Positions 34,701 to 44,542 of a stretch of 53,353 nucleotides of DNA are shown here, piece after piece. This stretch comes from Acanthaster planci. Its lineage: Eukaryota; Echinodermata; Asteroidea; Valvatida; Acanthasteridae. The stretch covers positions 296,091 through 349,443 of the forward strand of contig NW_019091579.1 in the NCBI RefSeq assembly GCF_001949145.1, written 5' to 3'. The position numbers and the translations under genes are program-made. A model generated the notes under the pieces. It was not told the DNA's origin, did not search any database, and was given only the letters and a program-made list of their open reading frames with translations. Positions within the stretch are counted from its first letter, which is position 1. Each line of letters opens with the position of its first letter.

Positions 34701-37700
34701 GTGTGTGGAATAATTTTTGTCCGTGGTTTGAAACCTGTCTGGTTGCTGATAATGGCCTGAGCCTACATGACTCTCCGAATTCATCAGTATTGCTTTGGCT
34801 AGAAAGTCAAAATGATCAAAAATTGAACATGGCAATTCATTTCCAGTTCATCAACAAATCAGATCAATAAATAGTTACCGTTTTGGAGACTTGAGATTGA
34901 AAACTTCCTCAGTGTGGGAGCTTATAACACCATTTCAGTGTGGTAGTTCAAAGGTTTGGTGCTTGAAACCCCACTCTGGTGAGCTAATCCAGAAATTAAT
35001 TATGAAGAAATGAACATCATTGTTCAATTATTTCTTTGTCGTTCAGGAAGCGAAACGATCCACGGGCTGTCACAGCATCATCTAGAGATGATAGGGGCTG
35101 CACTGCCATGCATGTAGCAGCCATGTATGGTAAGACTTTCCAGTGAATAGTATTGGCACTTCTTGAATCAGCCGGTTTGTTAGCGTAGCTGTGTTTGTTT
35201 TTTTGTACCCTTTACCAACGTTACATTGCAGACTACAACTGAAGGATGAAGTATACATGGAAATGAGTGGCAGGATGTAGGAACCCAACTACACAAGCAT
35301 ATAGAGGAAGCTATTAACAATAACAAGAACATTACCTTAGCCATGCTGTATTCAACAAGATACTGTGTGATTTACTGTAGATCTTAAGGTAAAGGACTAC
35401 TGAAATGGGAGTTATCCTCAAAGGCCGCCACCTTGTAGGAAATGGACAAGACAAAATACCTAACGTGAAATCAACTTACCAAGAGAACACAATGCAACAA
35501 ATATTCCAAGAAATGTTGTTTTGCTTGACAATGTACAACATTACGCATAATCGTAATGGAGCGTCTAATAATCCGGAGTAGTTGGAACATTCCATTCAGA
35601 ACACTGTGTTCTCAGTCAGGAACATGCGGTAGTTCTGCTGGGAACAACGGGCTCCCTCCAGAATGCTGTCCCAACACAGACTATGCACAAAGCTCACTGT
35701 TCTCGCTAACACATGAGCATTCTGATGGAACGCAAACATTCCTGACTGCCGAGATGCTCCCTCAACCTCATATATTCAATGTCCACGTCCCAAACCTAGT
35801 TTGCTGCTTTTCATGAGAATATCCGTACATCCTACAGGTCATACTGACGTAATCAACGTCCTTATACTGAGAGGTGGGGACATCAATGCTACTGATTACC
35901 ACGGCTCCACACCGCTTCATGTAGCATGCAGTCGAGGCCAACAGCACGTCACGGTATTTACTATCATTATAAAGTCTCTGATATATGGTCAAAATTACAC
36001 TTGATCATTACGTGTACAGCCACTTCCATTAACTTAAAGCTTGTAAGCTTTAATATTGTGGCTGATTTTTCCATGGTTACCACGATACCCAACTCTAAAA
36101 TACTGTTCTACGAGTAAAAAATCAGGGTACCAGCTACCTGTACTGTGTTGACCTCATGAGTGTTCATTTTTATGTTTTGGCGGGGGGCAGACTTGTGATG
36201 GGTCACAAAATTTACCGTTTTGTTTTAAAAACATTTGGTAAAATTTATATCTAGCAGCAACCCTTTGGAGTAGTTGAACCGAAACTACCCTGTTTCTCTT
36301 CCTTTGTAGTTATTGCTGTTAGATGAAGGAGCTTCAGTGAATATTGAAGATAATGACGGCAACACCCCTCTGCATCTCTGCTGTGCCAATGGCCATGAAG
36401 AAGTACGTTCCCTCTCTCTCCTTCCCCACCAAAAAAACAGAAAATAGTGCCAATAGACTACGGAGATTACCCACCACTGTGGTGACACCTCGCTGGCATT
36501 CATGGCGCCTGTGGCACCCATGTTCTGAATGCTTGAGGCACATGTACATTTTTGCAAGTAGCAACACCTGGTGGGAGGAAAGATGTTTAGCTTAAATGTA
36601 AAACTGCATGTTGGCCGGTTGTGGCATCTTATTCTGCTTGTCACCACTTTTGTGTGGTCGTTTGTGTTTCTTAAAGGTACAGTCCATCACTAAACGGTAA
36701 TATTAAAAAATTTATTGTTGACAAGCGTACTTGGTTTAAAGATGGTTATGGGGAGGTAAAACTCCCTGTGAAATTATTCTTGTTAGCAAGCTGTCATTTG
36801 GAAGCAAACTAAAGAAGGCAAATACCGAGGATTCAGACACATTTTTGGAAATTGCCACCAGTAGTTAGCTGGTAATTCAACCAAGAGTTGACGTGACATA
36901 CATGTGTATGGTTACCATAATTTCTTGGTTCAATGCTCGACATGTTGCTGCCTTTGGCTAAATGAGAATGCACCCTGGGCACTGAATTCGGACGCAATTC
37001 TAAAACATGACTTTGCAATTTATGATTGGAAATCTAGATCTTAGAATATTGTTTTTCTCGTAGAATACAGCATTCACTGGGCTGCACAAATGACAAATGA
37101 TGGACTGTACCTTTAATGCATAGTTTTTTTTGAATTAATGTTTGACATCTTTCTGTTAAAATTTCTCATTAAACAAAAAAGGACATTTAGGATAAAAGTC
37201 TGTGTTGATGCCATTGAACTATCGCTTGATGTTAGCATTGATTTTGAATTGATTCCTAGTGTGTCAAAGCAATGATGTACAGCAGTCAGTCTGTTGATGT
37301 CAATGCCGCCAATTGCCAGGGCGATACACCGCTACATCTCACCACCAGATGGGGATATGGTAAGCTACTGGTGTTGGGCTTCACCATCAGCCTTTTTTTT
37401 AGCGATTCCAAGACCGGGGAGTGGGGGGGGGAGTTGTGTTAGAAAGTGCTCATTGGTGGAGTTGTGACTGGGGCAAGCACCAGTCGGTCACTTTTCAGTT
37501 GGTATAGACAGTGAAGGGGGTTGACAGGGTTTTGCCTCTCAACTTGAGTCAGAATAGCTTACAAGCGACTTGTGGTGAAGCAACGATTGGATTACAAACC
37601 TTGTCAGTGGCTTGCTTAGCAGTGTGTGGTATTACCTAGTTCATGTGACATTGTTGCAACTTTTGCTATGCCCACTTACGCACTGCAGCATTGGAAGCCT

Positions 37701-40700
37701 TGTGTAGTAGTGGGCAGTTGCATATTTAGCCAATGGGTAGCGCTCACATGTATGATACAGATATTTGTAAGGTAGACTAAATTAGACTTAGTGAGGTTAC
37801 CAAAATAACCAGTCATTGTTGTTTCTTAAATTTCACACTGCTTTACAACCAATGAATTTGCTCATCAGTTTGACTTCATTAATCAGGAGAAGTGAGAAAT
37901 AGGTTTGTGGGTACACCATGGAAAAATTTCATTAAATCAGCCGGCCATGTTATGGTGTATTCCTCTCATACTGAGATCTGAGCACACGTAGTGAATATTG
38001 TGTGAGTTAATGCACAGCCAGCCAGTGTTTAATCAACTGTCTTGGACTGGCCATGTGACAGGCTCTTGACCAATAGGAACGGCTAAACTGTTTCAGTTTT
38101 GTATTATATGAATAGTTGTTCATCTTAAATCAGTTTGCAACACATTTCTTTATTCTATCAAAGCGGGACGAGGAGATCACATTTCATCCATCATTGCGCA
38201 CATCCTTACCCCGTGGCCACTTCACCATTTCTTCTCGCCCACTTCTTCTCTTTTGTGCCATAGAAAGCCTCGTCAAGATCCTGCTGGAGCACGGAGCATC
38301 CGTCGAAGCCCGCAACCGAAGGAAGGAGACGCCCATCATGTGCTCCTACAACGTCAACGTCAGCAGGAGCCTACAGCAAGCCAGCCAAAATGCAGACGGA
38401 AAGGACAACTACATTCAGGTATTGATGCTCATTCCCCCCCCCCTTTTCAGTGTCATGTCACTTCAGAACAACCGATTTCCTGGTGCAGTGCACTTTGAGA
38501 ATGTACTTTAATTTAAAGTGACTCTGGATAGATGGGATGGAATCCCCTTTAGTATTTTCTTTTGTATCGTCGCGGTGCATGTTTGTTCTTGCCTGGCCCT
38601 CAGGTGGTGTTCTGCAATCATTTTGACACCATTGCCATGAACGGTGGACTCACCGTTCTTTTAAAATGCTTATTTTTCAATGCGTGAGGGCCAATGTGTG
38701 AGGACAGGACCTATAAATTAACCTGCCATCAAAAAGAAACCTCACATCAAACCCATGGTCCCACTAAATTTAAACTTCAGAGATGTACTCATGTTAATGT
38801 CTTACATGTTTCAAAAAGATTGAAGATAGGATAGCTGAGATCTCAGTGGCTGTGAGATGGCCTGAAAAAACCTGTTTTTTTTTAAAGCATCTGACTTCAT
38901 GTTGGCAGATTAAGCATATGTAATAGCATCAGCATATTTGAACTCATTAAGAATAAGTTGGCGCTCAGTTGCACTGAAAGGGCAGTGTTGTAGTTGAAAA
39001 CTTTTCATGTACCAAATTTCTTGCCTAATTTTGAACTGGTCAGGAGGAAATAAAGCCGGAGAACACGGGCATTGGTAAATACACAACGATAAGATTACAA
39101 AATAAAGGGTTGACTTCTGACCATCACCGTTTAATGGAAAATAGGTTTTTAGGATGAAAGCACTAGAAAAGTCCTTGACCAAATACTTTTCAGGCACTTT
39201 TCTCCTTGAAACTTAATTTGTACCAAACAGAGAGTGTCTAAGTCTTCAATTTATTTTGTAAACTTACCTTTGTGCATTTACTATCATATGTCCACTGTTC
39301 TGTCTTTGCTCCCTCCTAGCCTAAGTTCAATATTTGGCGGTGAACTTGGTCAATACTGTGAAAGGGCCCATCTCAGGCATTTGTATTGATCATCCTACGC
39401 GGCCTTCAACACTCTTCATTTTGTACTTGCTCCTATGGAATACCAAATTATGCAGTTGGGACTCTATGCCTGTATTGTCTTTTCTTTGTTTTGCAGGCCT
39501 CTAGTCCCCCCATAGCGTCCTCCTTCAGCCCGCCCGACAGCACCGATTCCTTCACCACAAGTTTTGCCAAAACAGCCAGCAGAACGAGACCGCGATCGAG
39601 GAGGAGTTCCTCGCCGTACAGTAAAATGGTGAGGGACACCTAAACCTTGATCTATCTGATGACATTCCACGGTCTCATTCAAAACCTTACAAAGCCTTGT
39701 TTGTGAAAAGCTAGAAAATCAGGTTAAAAAAATCGAATGGGAATTTACACTTGGGTAATGTTAAATACAGTATCATGCTGTAAGTCTTCAGTTTGGACTT
39801 GATGTTTGCTTCCATTATCTTTTTTGTGTTTCCCTTTAAGGTACAGCCAAACAGTATTTGAGATCACAGGATAAGGTCCATAAAGGATTATCAGATTTAA
39901 TGGATGCTCTGTAAAGCCGATCTGTATTCATTTGTTTTTGCTTGAGGCATCTGTATTGGAAATTGAAAAAAAAAGGATCATGACACAGAAATACACATGA
40001 TTGGTGTTGTCTCATACTTACATAGCTGAGGCTGCTTTAAACTTCATTGGACAGCAGCCTTTATATTTTGGATGGTTAATGCATAGAAACGTAATTTTGT
40101 TCTGGTAACAGGTTGAGAAGCTACTCAGGTCAGTAGCGGATGGAGACCTGTTGATGGTCAAGTATCAGCTGGGGTGGCTGAGCGATACCGATGAGAGCGA
40201 CGACGATGAAGAAATCTCATTGGATGCCAAACTCTGCCACCCTCTCTGCCAGTGCAGCAAATGCGCCACCCTCCAAAAGGTACAGGATCAATGACGATAT
40301 TAAAGTCCCCCCTCGCCCAAGGAAAAACTTCTGTCTGATATCATTGCAGTGCGTGTTGTGTTTCGTGCATGAGCCAATACTGTCTTGCAATCATTTTGAT
40401 GGCAACTGGGCAAAACGTTCTCCTGAAATGCCCATATTTTCAAGAAAAGCCAGCAAAAATTTTAACTTTTCCCGCTGGCATGTGCTCATTGCACTTCAGG
40501 AGAGACATGTCTGATTAAAGTAAAACTTCTCAGGAATGGGCTTAAAGGATGTCAGTGCATGCATGCCAAATTTTGAAAAGATATGTCATGGCATAGCAGA
40601 GTTCTTAGGGGTAGAATCCCAGAGGCAGAGAAGGCTTAAAAGAAAGTTCATGTAGGATTTACTCATCTGTAATGCCGTGCATGCATGGGGTGAGCTTATA

Positions 40701-43700
40701 GCTGTACGGTGATGATCAGGTGAAACATTTGAGACTTGTCTGTTGTCTCAACCTAACCCAGCATTAGCTCATCTCTGGGTCATTCCAAGAGGTTAGGGCA
40801 CAATTTGTGACGGTATCCATTGTTACGTGGGTTCGGTAAAAATGAACAGCTATTTGCTTACATCTGGCTTCCTAATTGACATTGTTATACATCTTGCAAG
40901 GCTGAATACAGAGGTGTGTGTGATTTTTACAGAGTAAATGACCTACTCTACAGGTCATGACAGACGGTAAAAGTTACCCATGTAACAAGGACACCGTCAC
41001 AACTTGTGCCCCATCCTCCTGGAATGACCCCTTTAGACTAGCACACTGTTACCATCTCCTGTGATTCAGAGGCAAGCTTTGCGCTAGCAATCTGCTGCTC
41101 TGGAATGGTCCGGTGTCTTCCTGACCATTCTTGTACATCATGAACTAGATGTGTACCAGTCCAGGGGGGTTGTCTCACATATTAGGCTCTGCAAGAACTT
41201 GCCTTGAGATAGCAACAGCCTTCAAGTTTGATCTGCAGTTGGGTTGTTAACGACACAAGATTTGAACACCGAAATTCGTGCTTTGAGTATCTACTGATAT
41301 TAGCCTCGAGGGTGAAAGTATATTGGCTATCCATTCAAGTAAATGGGTTATTCATAGCCTGGACCAGTTTCAGTAAGAGTACCACTGATGAACGTTGTAT
41401 GTTTTTTCACAGAGAACTCTAGTATCCTCTTCAGGCCTCAGTGTCAACTCCTGTAACTCTGAAGGTTTCTCCCCCCTACATGTGGCGGCCGTACACGGGC
41501 ATGATGCCATGGTGTCACTCTTCATACGCAGAGGGAGTAACATCAATAGCCGGAGTGGCGGCAGCCAACAGTGCACACCCTTACACCTGGCTTGCCAGTA
41601 CAACCACCCGTTGGTGAGAACATGTGACATACTTGCAGATTTGTCGGGGGCACGTGGCCTAGCAGTTTAGGGCTTGTAGTTCGCGATCATGGGGTCTGGG
41701 GTTCGAATCCCAGACCTGGCTGCATGTTGTGATCTTGGGCAAGGCAGTTATTCCTTACGTGCCTCTCTCCACCCAGGGGTATTTGTGGGTATCTGTGAGG
41801 ATAGAGATAGGGTCTGTTACACCTGAAATGGCAGTACTGAGTTGTATGCTCCTCAGTGAACTGAGATGGTTACAGCCAAGTTCACATGTTGCAAGTCTGC
41901 AAAGTCTGAAAAACAGAAGTGTTAGATACTGTATGCCTTAATAGCCCTAACAGTCCTTAATCCTTCAATTTCAACGTGATTTTACAAACAGCCTTACGGG
42001 GGTTAGGGTTAATGCTCTGATATTAAATCTGTGTCCATGTCCGGAAATGGTACTGTTGATGTTCTCAGTTTCAGATATGGGTCAAAATCCTCATTCCTGT
42101 CCTCATTTAATGCACTCTGTCAACCTGTCATTGTTGCTTTGGTTTGAGCTCTACTCCGCTACCTTGTATTCCAGTGTACTTTGGGGCCCAGTTAAGGACT
42201 CCATTATGACATTTTGCCTCCTAGAATTTCATAGCTTAAATCCACCTCGTGGGATAAGGATTTTGAACAAGGGGCTGCCCAGCTACTGAAATTGGGCTTG
42301 AACCTTGCAGACTGTGTAGGGACCAGTTTCATAGCTCCACTTACTAGTCCACAGAAAATGAAATGTGTCCCCAGTGTAGCAGGAAACTTAAGTTTTGGTT
42401 AGAGTGAAACAGCTTGTTTGCAGCTCTGGCCTATTGCCATTGCTTCTGCGTGCATGAAGAGTTCTATTTTGACTTCTTTTTGTGATTTTAGTGATTTGTT
42501 TGACACTGTAACTTATGCAAACTTGGAGAAACACGTATACAGGAAAAAGTGAGAAGAAATGACAGTTATGTTGCCTGCTGTTCTTATATAATTATACATG
42601 AGTAGTTGGTGTACCTCTTTTCTATGCTCGCTGGTCATGGTCCTTCTGTGGATAGAGGCTCAGAAAATAGGGCTCTCGGCAGTTGATGATGTGGATGATG
42701 AGAGAAAAAAAACAATGTGCCAATTTGTCTGTGTCCATTGCAGGTAGTTATTCAGCTGCTGCAGCATGGTGCCAAGAGCAACATAAAGGACGCCAGGGGC
42801 AACACCCCGCTGCATTACTGCTGCCTGAACGGCCACGTCAAACCTGCAAGATTCTTGATCAAAGTGAGCCAACTTTTTTTGGCCCGGGATTGACCCCTGA
42901 AAGATTTGAGTTACATGTGCCATGATTTTGTGCGAAGAATCGGTGGATTGTCTGTGACAATGTAGCATGTTACTGTCTATGGAGTTGTTAATGGGTACAT
43001 AGAGTGAAATGCTTTGCACAGTATTTGCTGGGTTCTCTGGTGTTTTTCATTTCTACATGCATTTCAAGGAGACCACTCAGCTCCTGACTTTTGAGTCGCA
43101 CTTTGTGCTGAATATAGAGAAATTTATCAAGGTGGACACCTTCCAAAGTCTGTGCATGATGCCTCTCAAACACAGCTCTGGCGACTTCTTACTTCTTTGT
43201 CGGGTCAGTGGACATTTCACGATGGCCGATAATTCTTTTGCCCGCAGCACGGTGCCAACGTCAACCAAACCAACCACCGGGGCAACACGCCCTTGCACGA
43301 AGCGGCCCGATGGAACTTCTGCCAGGCCGTCCGATCGCTGATTGAGGAGGGCCGCGCAAGCCCCTTCGCCCGGAACAAGGCTCAACTAATGCCCATCCAG
43401 CTCACCCAGGTAGGTGTGCCTGTCGTGCCCCCCCCCGGCAGGACCAGTTGACATGGCTGACAGTGCTCTGCATTCTGGGCTTCCTCTGCACCTTGGCTTC
43501 AGACTTCAGTTTCACAAATCTAATTATCGCAATAGAGACACTGTGGCTTAATGGAGCCCCACTCATGCCAACATGCACATCAAAATTGTCTTTCATTAGG
43601 CCAGTGGTTTTTATTAATTAGTACAGTGCACATTTTATGTGTACTGGTACTTTCAATTTTAACAGAAATCTTACAAATAAAGTACCCTATTTACTTGAAA

Positions 43701-44315
43701 TTAAACAGACATAGATTATCATCTGATTTACACTTGAAATTTTGATAAGACCTCAATTCATTTAAGCACACACATAAAAAAGTCACAGTTCGTGGATGAC
43801 CTTTTGACCCTTAATGTGACCTGAAAACGCGTTGTCCAGTTTTGGCAAATTTGGTGTCAAAAGTTGAACAAGACTTCGAAGAAAAAAGTTGTGAAAGGAC
43901 ATTTTGATATTAACAGGGGTTTGGAAGAAGTGGAAAATTTCCGTGGGGTTGTCACTGTACTGTAGTCTGTATTGGGTAAAGTGTCATAAAATGATAACCA
44001 TCAGAAAATTTACCTCTTCCCTGATGCGTTTCACAAGTTGTATACTGAAAGATTTCTGTGATCTTGCTATTGCAGAAGGAGTAATAAAATTAATTTCAAT
44101 TCTGTTTTTGGATTGAAACTAGAATGACGATGTAGTAAAAATCCTACGCCATGCAGCTTTGACGGCCGATCATGATCTGGAAGAGGTCAGCTCACCCGAC
44201 CCCGGGTCAGATGTCACTGACGAGCCAACCAACTCCCTACCTTCACACGTTGCATCCCATCCGCTAGCTAGGCAAACAGCGAAGACGACCAATGAAAGTT
44301 CACCCCCAAATCTTG
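25679..44315 (+). CDS. ANKRD27: ANKRD27 (VARP), VPS9 domain and ankyrin repeat protein (21 exons)
   Basis: VARP is an endosomal adaptor. Its VPS9 domain is an exchange factor for Rab21, its ankyrin repeats bind Rab32/38 and VAMP7, and two zinc-binding Cys motifs bind retromer subunit VPS29. The 21 exons join in phase to 973 residues. The N-terminal module is 1-201, the VPS9 region about 202-420 (NKITRNLSELQ...PNWLANLTF...SIEAAVEHV), the first Cys motif C451-HPL-C455-x-C457-xx-C460, the first ankyrin set about 480-648, a Ser/Pro/Arg linker 649-692, the second Cys motif C734-HPL-C738-x-C740-xx-C743, and the second ankyrin set about 760-920. Human VARP is about 1050 residues, so 50-100 C-terminal residues are still missing; a candidate last exon lies at 50146. 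The ATG has G at -3 and +4. Confidence 0.95.
26592..26711 (+). CDS. ANKRD27: ANKRD27 coding exon 2 (residues 37-76)
   Basis: Acceptor taccattcag, donor AAG|gtatgt, phase 0 to 0. It encodes ICIPRTGVFARFSLNQADFE, then THILLPSDGK. It matches IVLVPCKGSL...FESYILIPVEE of the human protein. Confidence 0.87.
26712..27888. other. ANKRD27 intron 2
   Basis: Holds a degenerate gatatgacag-type repeat (26825-26885 and 27090-27170) around a unique stretch. That stretch resembles, in the opposite orientation, part of intron 8. Confidence 0.5.
27889..28039 (+). CDS. ANKRD27: ANKRD27 coding exon 3 (residues 77-127)
   Basis: Acceptor ttatccttaacag, donor AACG|gtatgt, phase 0 to 1. Contains HILFEETYYNDRDESYRVVC, matching ILFEETFYNEKEESFSILC. 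Confidence 0.92.
28040..29559. other. ANKRD27 intron 3
   Basis: Non-coding, with a few ACATGTAC words (28500-28515, 28618-28632) and no recognised element. Confidence 0.5.
29560..29634 (+). CDS. ANKRD27: ANKRD27 coding exon 4 (residues 127-152)
   Basis: Acceptor ttgcctatgcag, donor AAAT|gtgagt, phase 1 to 1. Encodes VVEDPVSTCLETLDDCTDFL and WGSK, similar in position to the SLKTIEDVREFLGRHSE segment. Confidence 0.8.
30528..30676 (+). CDS. ANKRD27: ANKRD27 coding exon 5 (residues 152-201)
   Basis: Acceptor tttttctacag, donor TTG|gtaaga, phase 1 to 0. Contains FSQKQVDDLITNFRNTNQQM and ETLRHTIDETSSLF, matching the helical FDRNIASFHRTF...LRHHIDSAN region. Confidence 0.9.
31323..31445 (+). CDS. 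ANKRD27: ANKRD27 coding exon 6 (residues 202-242)
   Basis: Acceptor cgttttgtggcag, donor CAG|gtagat, phase 0 to 0. Encodes HMDNLKTSMETYILHGVYGK, then VFKAISSFLASQ, matching MNLMKQAVEIYVHHEIYNLI. This is the start of the VPS9 helical bundle. Confidence 0.93.
32008..32221 (+). CDS. ANKRD27: ANKRD27 coding exon 7 (residues 243-314, VPS9 core)
   Basis: Acceptor ctcttgggcag, donor CCAG|gttagc, phase 0 to 1. Encodes DAALNKITRNLSELQVRDVG, then PEFTANVPRARRELSTLNQY. It matches AFNKITRSLQDLQQKDIGVK. It is notably more GC-rich than the surrounding introns. Confidence 0.95.
32884..33019 (+). CDS. ANKRD27: ANKRD27 coding exon 8 (residues 314-359, VPS9 active site region)
   Basis: Acceptor ctttgtcttcag, donor TTCGG|gtaagt, phase 1 to 2. 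Encodes SSDDLLPLLVYLVVKADIPN, then WLANLTF. The Asp-Asp-Leu-Leu-Pro motif is the conserved catalytic segment of VPS9 domains. Confidence 0.95.
33426..33734 (-). other. Antisense open frame in ANKRD27 intron 8, possible repeat-derived
   Basis: A 102-codon frame on the minus strand (contains HCFNKIRQVDHSKAGHLQIV). Part of its DNA (33645-33720) is similar to 26963-27050 on the plus strand, so it is more likely a dispersed repeat fragment than a nested gene. No family is recognised. Confidence 0.35.
34002..34191 (+). CDS. ANKRD27: ANKRD27 coding exon 9 (residues 359-422, end of VPS9)
   Basis: Acceptor tttctccatcag, donor CAG|gttgga, phase 2 to 0. Encodes FYLASIEAAVEHVKMGNMSN, matching YCLTSFEAAIEYIRQG, then a less conserved linker ending AIDVFFQ. 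Confidence 0.9.
34410..34540 (+). CDS. ANKRD27: ANKRD27 coding exon 10 (residues 423-466, first Cys motif)
   Basis: The acceptor tttttgctatgtcccag is chosen because it alone keeps phase 0 with exon 9 and restores the human-like FFQ-HAREGHTTEVAKMLEQ join (human LFKHIASGNQKEVERLLSQ). Donor GCCAC|gtgagt. The Cys motif CHPLCGCDKC at 34494-34523 is the first VPS29-binding zinc fingernail. Confidence 0.9.
34541..35837. other. ANKRD27 introns 10 and 11 (around exon 11)
   Basis: Nothing recognised apart from the 83-nt exon 11. Confidence 0.5.
35047..35129 (+). CDS. ANKRD27: ANKRD27 coding exon 11 (residues 466-494)
   Basis: Acceptor ttctttgtcgttcag, donor TATG|gtaaga, phase 2 to 1. Encodes NDPRAVTASSRDDRGCTAMH, then VAAMYG, the first ankyrin repeat (human RDDRGHTPLHVAAVCG). 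The usual TPLH is TAMH here. Confidence 0.92.
35838..35953 (+). CDS. ANKRD27: ANKRD27 coding exon 12 (residues 494-532)
   Basis: Acceptor acatcctacag, donor ACG|gtattt, phase 1 to 0. Encodes INVLILRGGDINATDYHGST, then PLHVACSRGQQHVT, an ankyrin repeat matching NATDYHGATPLHLACQKG. Confidence 0.94.
36310..36402 (+). CDS. ANKRD27: ANKRD27 coding exon 13 (residues 533-563)
   Basis: Acceptor tttctcttcctttgtag, donor GAA|gtacgt, phase 0 to 0. Encodes LLLLDEGASVNIEDNDGNTP, then LHLCCANGHEE. Confidence 0.94.
36671..37116. mobile_element. piggyBac-type MITE in ANKRD27 intron 13
   Basis: ttaaaggtacagtccatca at 36671-36689 is matched exactly by its reverse complement at 37098-37116. The outer TTAA on both sides is the piggyBac-type target duplication, leaving 15-bp perfect inverted repeats (AGGTACAGTCCATCA) on an element of 438 bases. 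There is no coding capacity, so it would be mobilised in trans. Confidence 0.85.
37260..37359 (+). CDS. ANKRD27: ANKRD27 coding exon 14 (residues 564-597)
   Basis: Acceptor gaattgattcctag, donor TATG|gtaagc, phase 0 to 1. Encodes VNAANCQGDTPLHLTTRWGY, matching GNEKGDTPLHIAARWGY. Confidence 0.94.
37360..38263. other. ANKRD27 intron 14
   Basis: Non-coding; a G run (about 37420-37431) is the only notable feature. Confidence 0.5.
38264..38418 (+). CDS. ANKRD27: ANKRD27 coding exon 15 (residues 597-648)
   Basis: Acceptor cttttgtgccatag, donor CAG|gtattg, phase 1 to 0. Encodes SLVKILLEHGASVEARNRRK, then ETPIMCSYN, matching IETLLQNGASTEIQNRLKET. A run of C follows shortly after the donor. Confidence 0.94.
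38419..39496. other. ANKRD27 intron 15
   Basis: Non-coding; starts with a C run at about 38432-38442. Nothing else recognised. Confidence 0.5.
39497..39628 (+). CDS. ANKRD27: ANKRD27 coding exon 16 (residues 649-692, Ser-rich linker)
   Basis: Acceptor tttctttgttttgcag, donor ATG|gtgagg, phase 0 to 0. Encodes a Ser/Pro/Thr/Arg-rich segment (SSFSPPDSTDSFTTSF, then RTRPRSRRSSSPYSKM). It sits where the human linker between ankyrin sets, which takes part in VAMP7 binding, is also Ser-rich. Confidence 0.85.
40112..40279 (+). CDS. ANKRD27: ANKRD27 coding exon 17 (residues 693-748, second Cys motif)
   Basis: Acceptor ttctggtaacag, donor AAG|gtacag, phase 0 to 0. Encodes VEKLLRSVADGDLLMVKYQL (human VEKLLRAVADGDLEMVRYLL), an acidic run, and the second zinc fingernail CHPLCQCSKC at 40235-40264. 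Confidence 0.95.
40280..41412. other. ANKRD27 intron 17
   Basis: Nothing recognised. Confidence 0.5.
41413..41613 (+). CDS. ANKRD27: ANKRD27 coding exon 18 (residues 749-815)
   Basis: Acceptor gttttttcacag, donor TTG|gtgaga, phase 0 to 0. Encodes two ankyrin repeats, with SPLHVAAVHGHDAMVSLF and TPLHLACQYNHPL. A SINE starts about 30 bases after the donor. Confidence 0.93.
41645..41940 (+). repeat. tRNA-derived SINE in ANKRD27 intron 18
   Basis: The head contains an A-box-like tggcctagcag (from 41655) and a perfect B box ggttcgaatcc (41700-41710), as in tRNA-derived pol III promoters. The body (gaaatggcagtactgagttg, ctcctcagtgaactgagatg) resembles the element at 1570-1775. The 3' part aagtgttagatactgtatgc is a diverged version of that element's tail. 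The right boundary is approximate. Confidence 0.75.
42744..42863 (+). CDS. ANKRD27: ANKRD27 coding exon 19 (residues 816-855)
   Basis: Acceptor gtgtccattgcag, donor AAA|gtgagc, phase 0 to 0. Encodes VVIQLLQHGAKSNIKDARGN, then TPLHYCCLNGH, matching VVKCLLDSNAKPNKKDLSGN. Confidence 0.94.
43248..43409 (+). CDS. ANKRD27: ANKRD27 coding exon 20 (residues 856-909)
   Basis: Acceptor cttttgcccgcag, donor CAG|gtaggt, phase 0 to 0. Encodes HGANVNQTNHRGNTPLHEAA, then the final ankyrin helices. It matches HGASINASNNKGNTALHEAV. A long C run follows the donor. Confidence 0.94.
43410..44122. other. ANKRD27 intron 20
   Basis: Non-coding; begins with a C run just after the donor. Confidence 0.5.
44123..44315 (+). 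CDS. ANKRD27: ANKRD27 coding exon 21 (residues 910-974)
   Basis: Acceptor gattgaaactag (weak tract), donor CTTG|gtaagt, phase 0 to 1. It begins NDDVVKILRHAAL (human NSKIMELLQVV) and runs into an acidic and Ser-rich tail with little conservation. If the donor is skipped the frame stops at about 44408. Confidence 0.8.
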
Positions 44316-44542
44316 GTAAGTGCATATGCCACCTTTTGGTTTTGGACAGTTCTTGTGATATGACAGTCTCAATATTGATGCTCAAATGTACAGGTACACC
44401 TGTTACATAATATGATCATCCATATTTTTCCCTAATGTCTTGCATAGCCCAACAACATTTTCTTCTTGTTTGCATATGAACCGTATCACAAATAAGCTTA
44501 TTTCATTGTTTTATGAGGGACTGAAGAAGCCACATAAAGAAG

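Noticed and set aside
41655-41722. A functional tRNA gene
   Set aside because: The B box is good, but the acceptor stem does not pair and the sequence continues into a SINE body.
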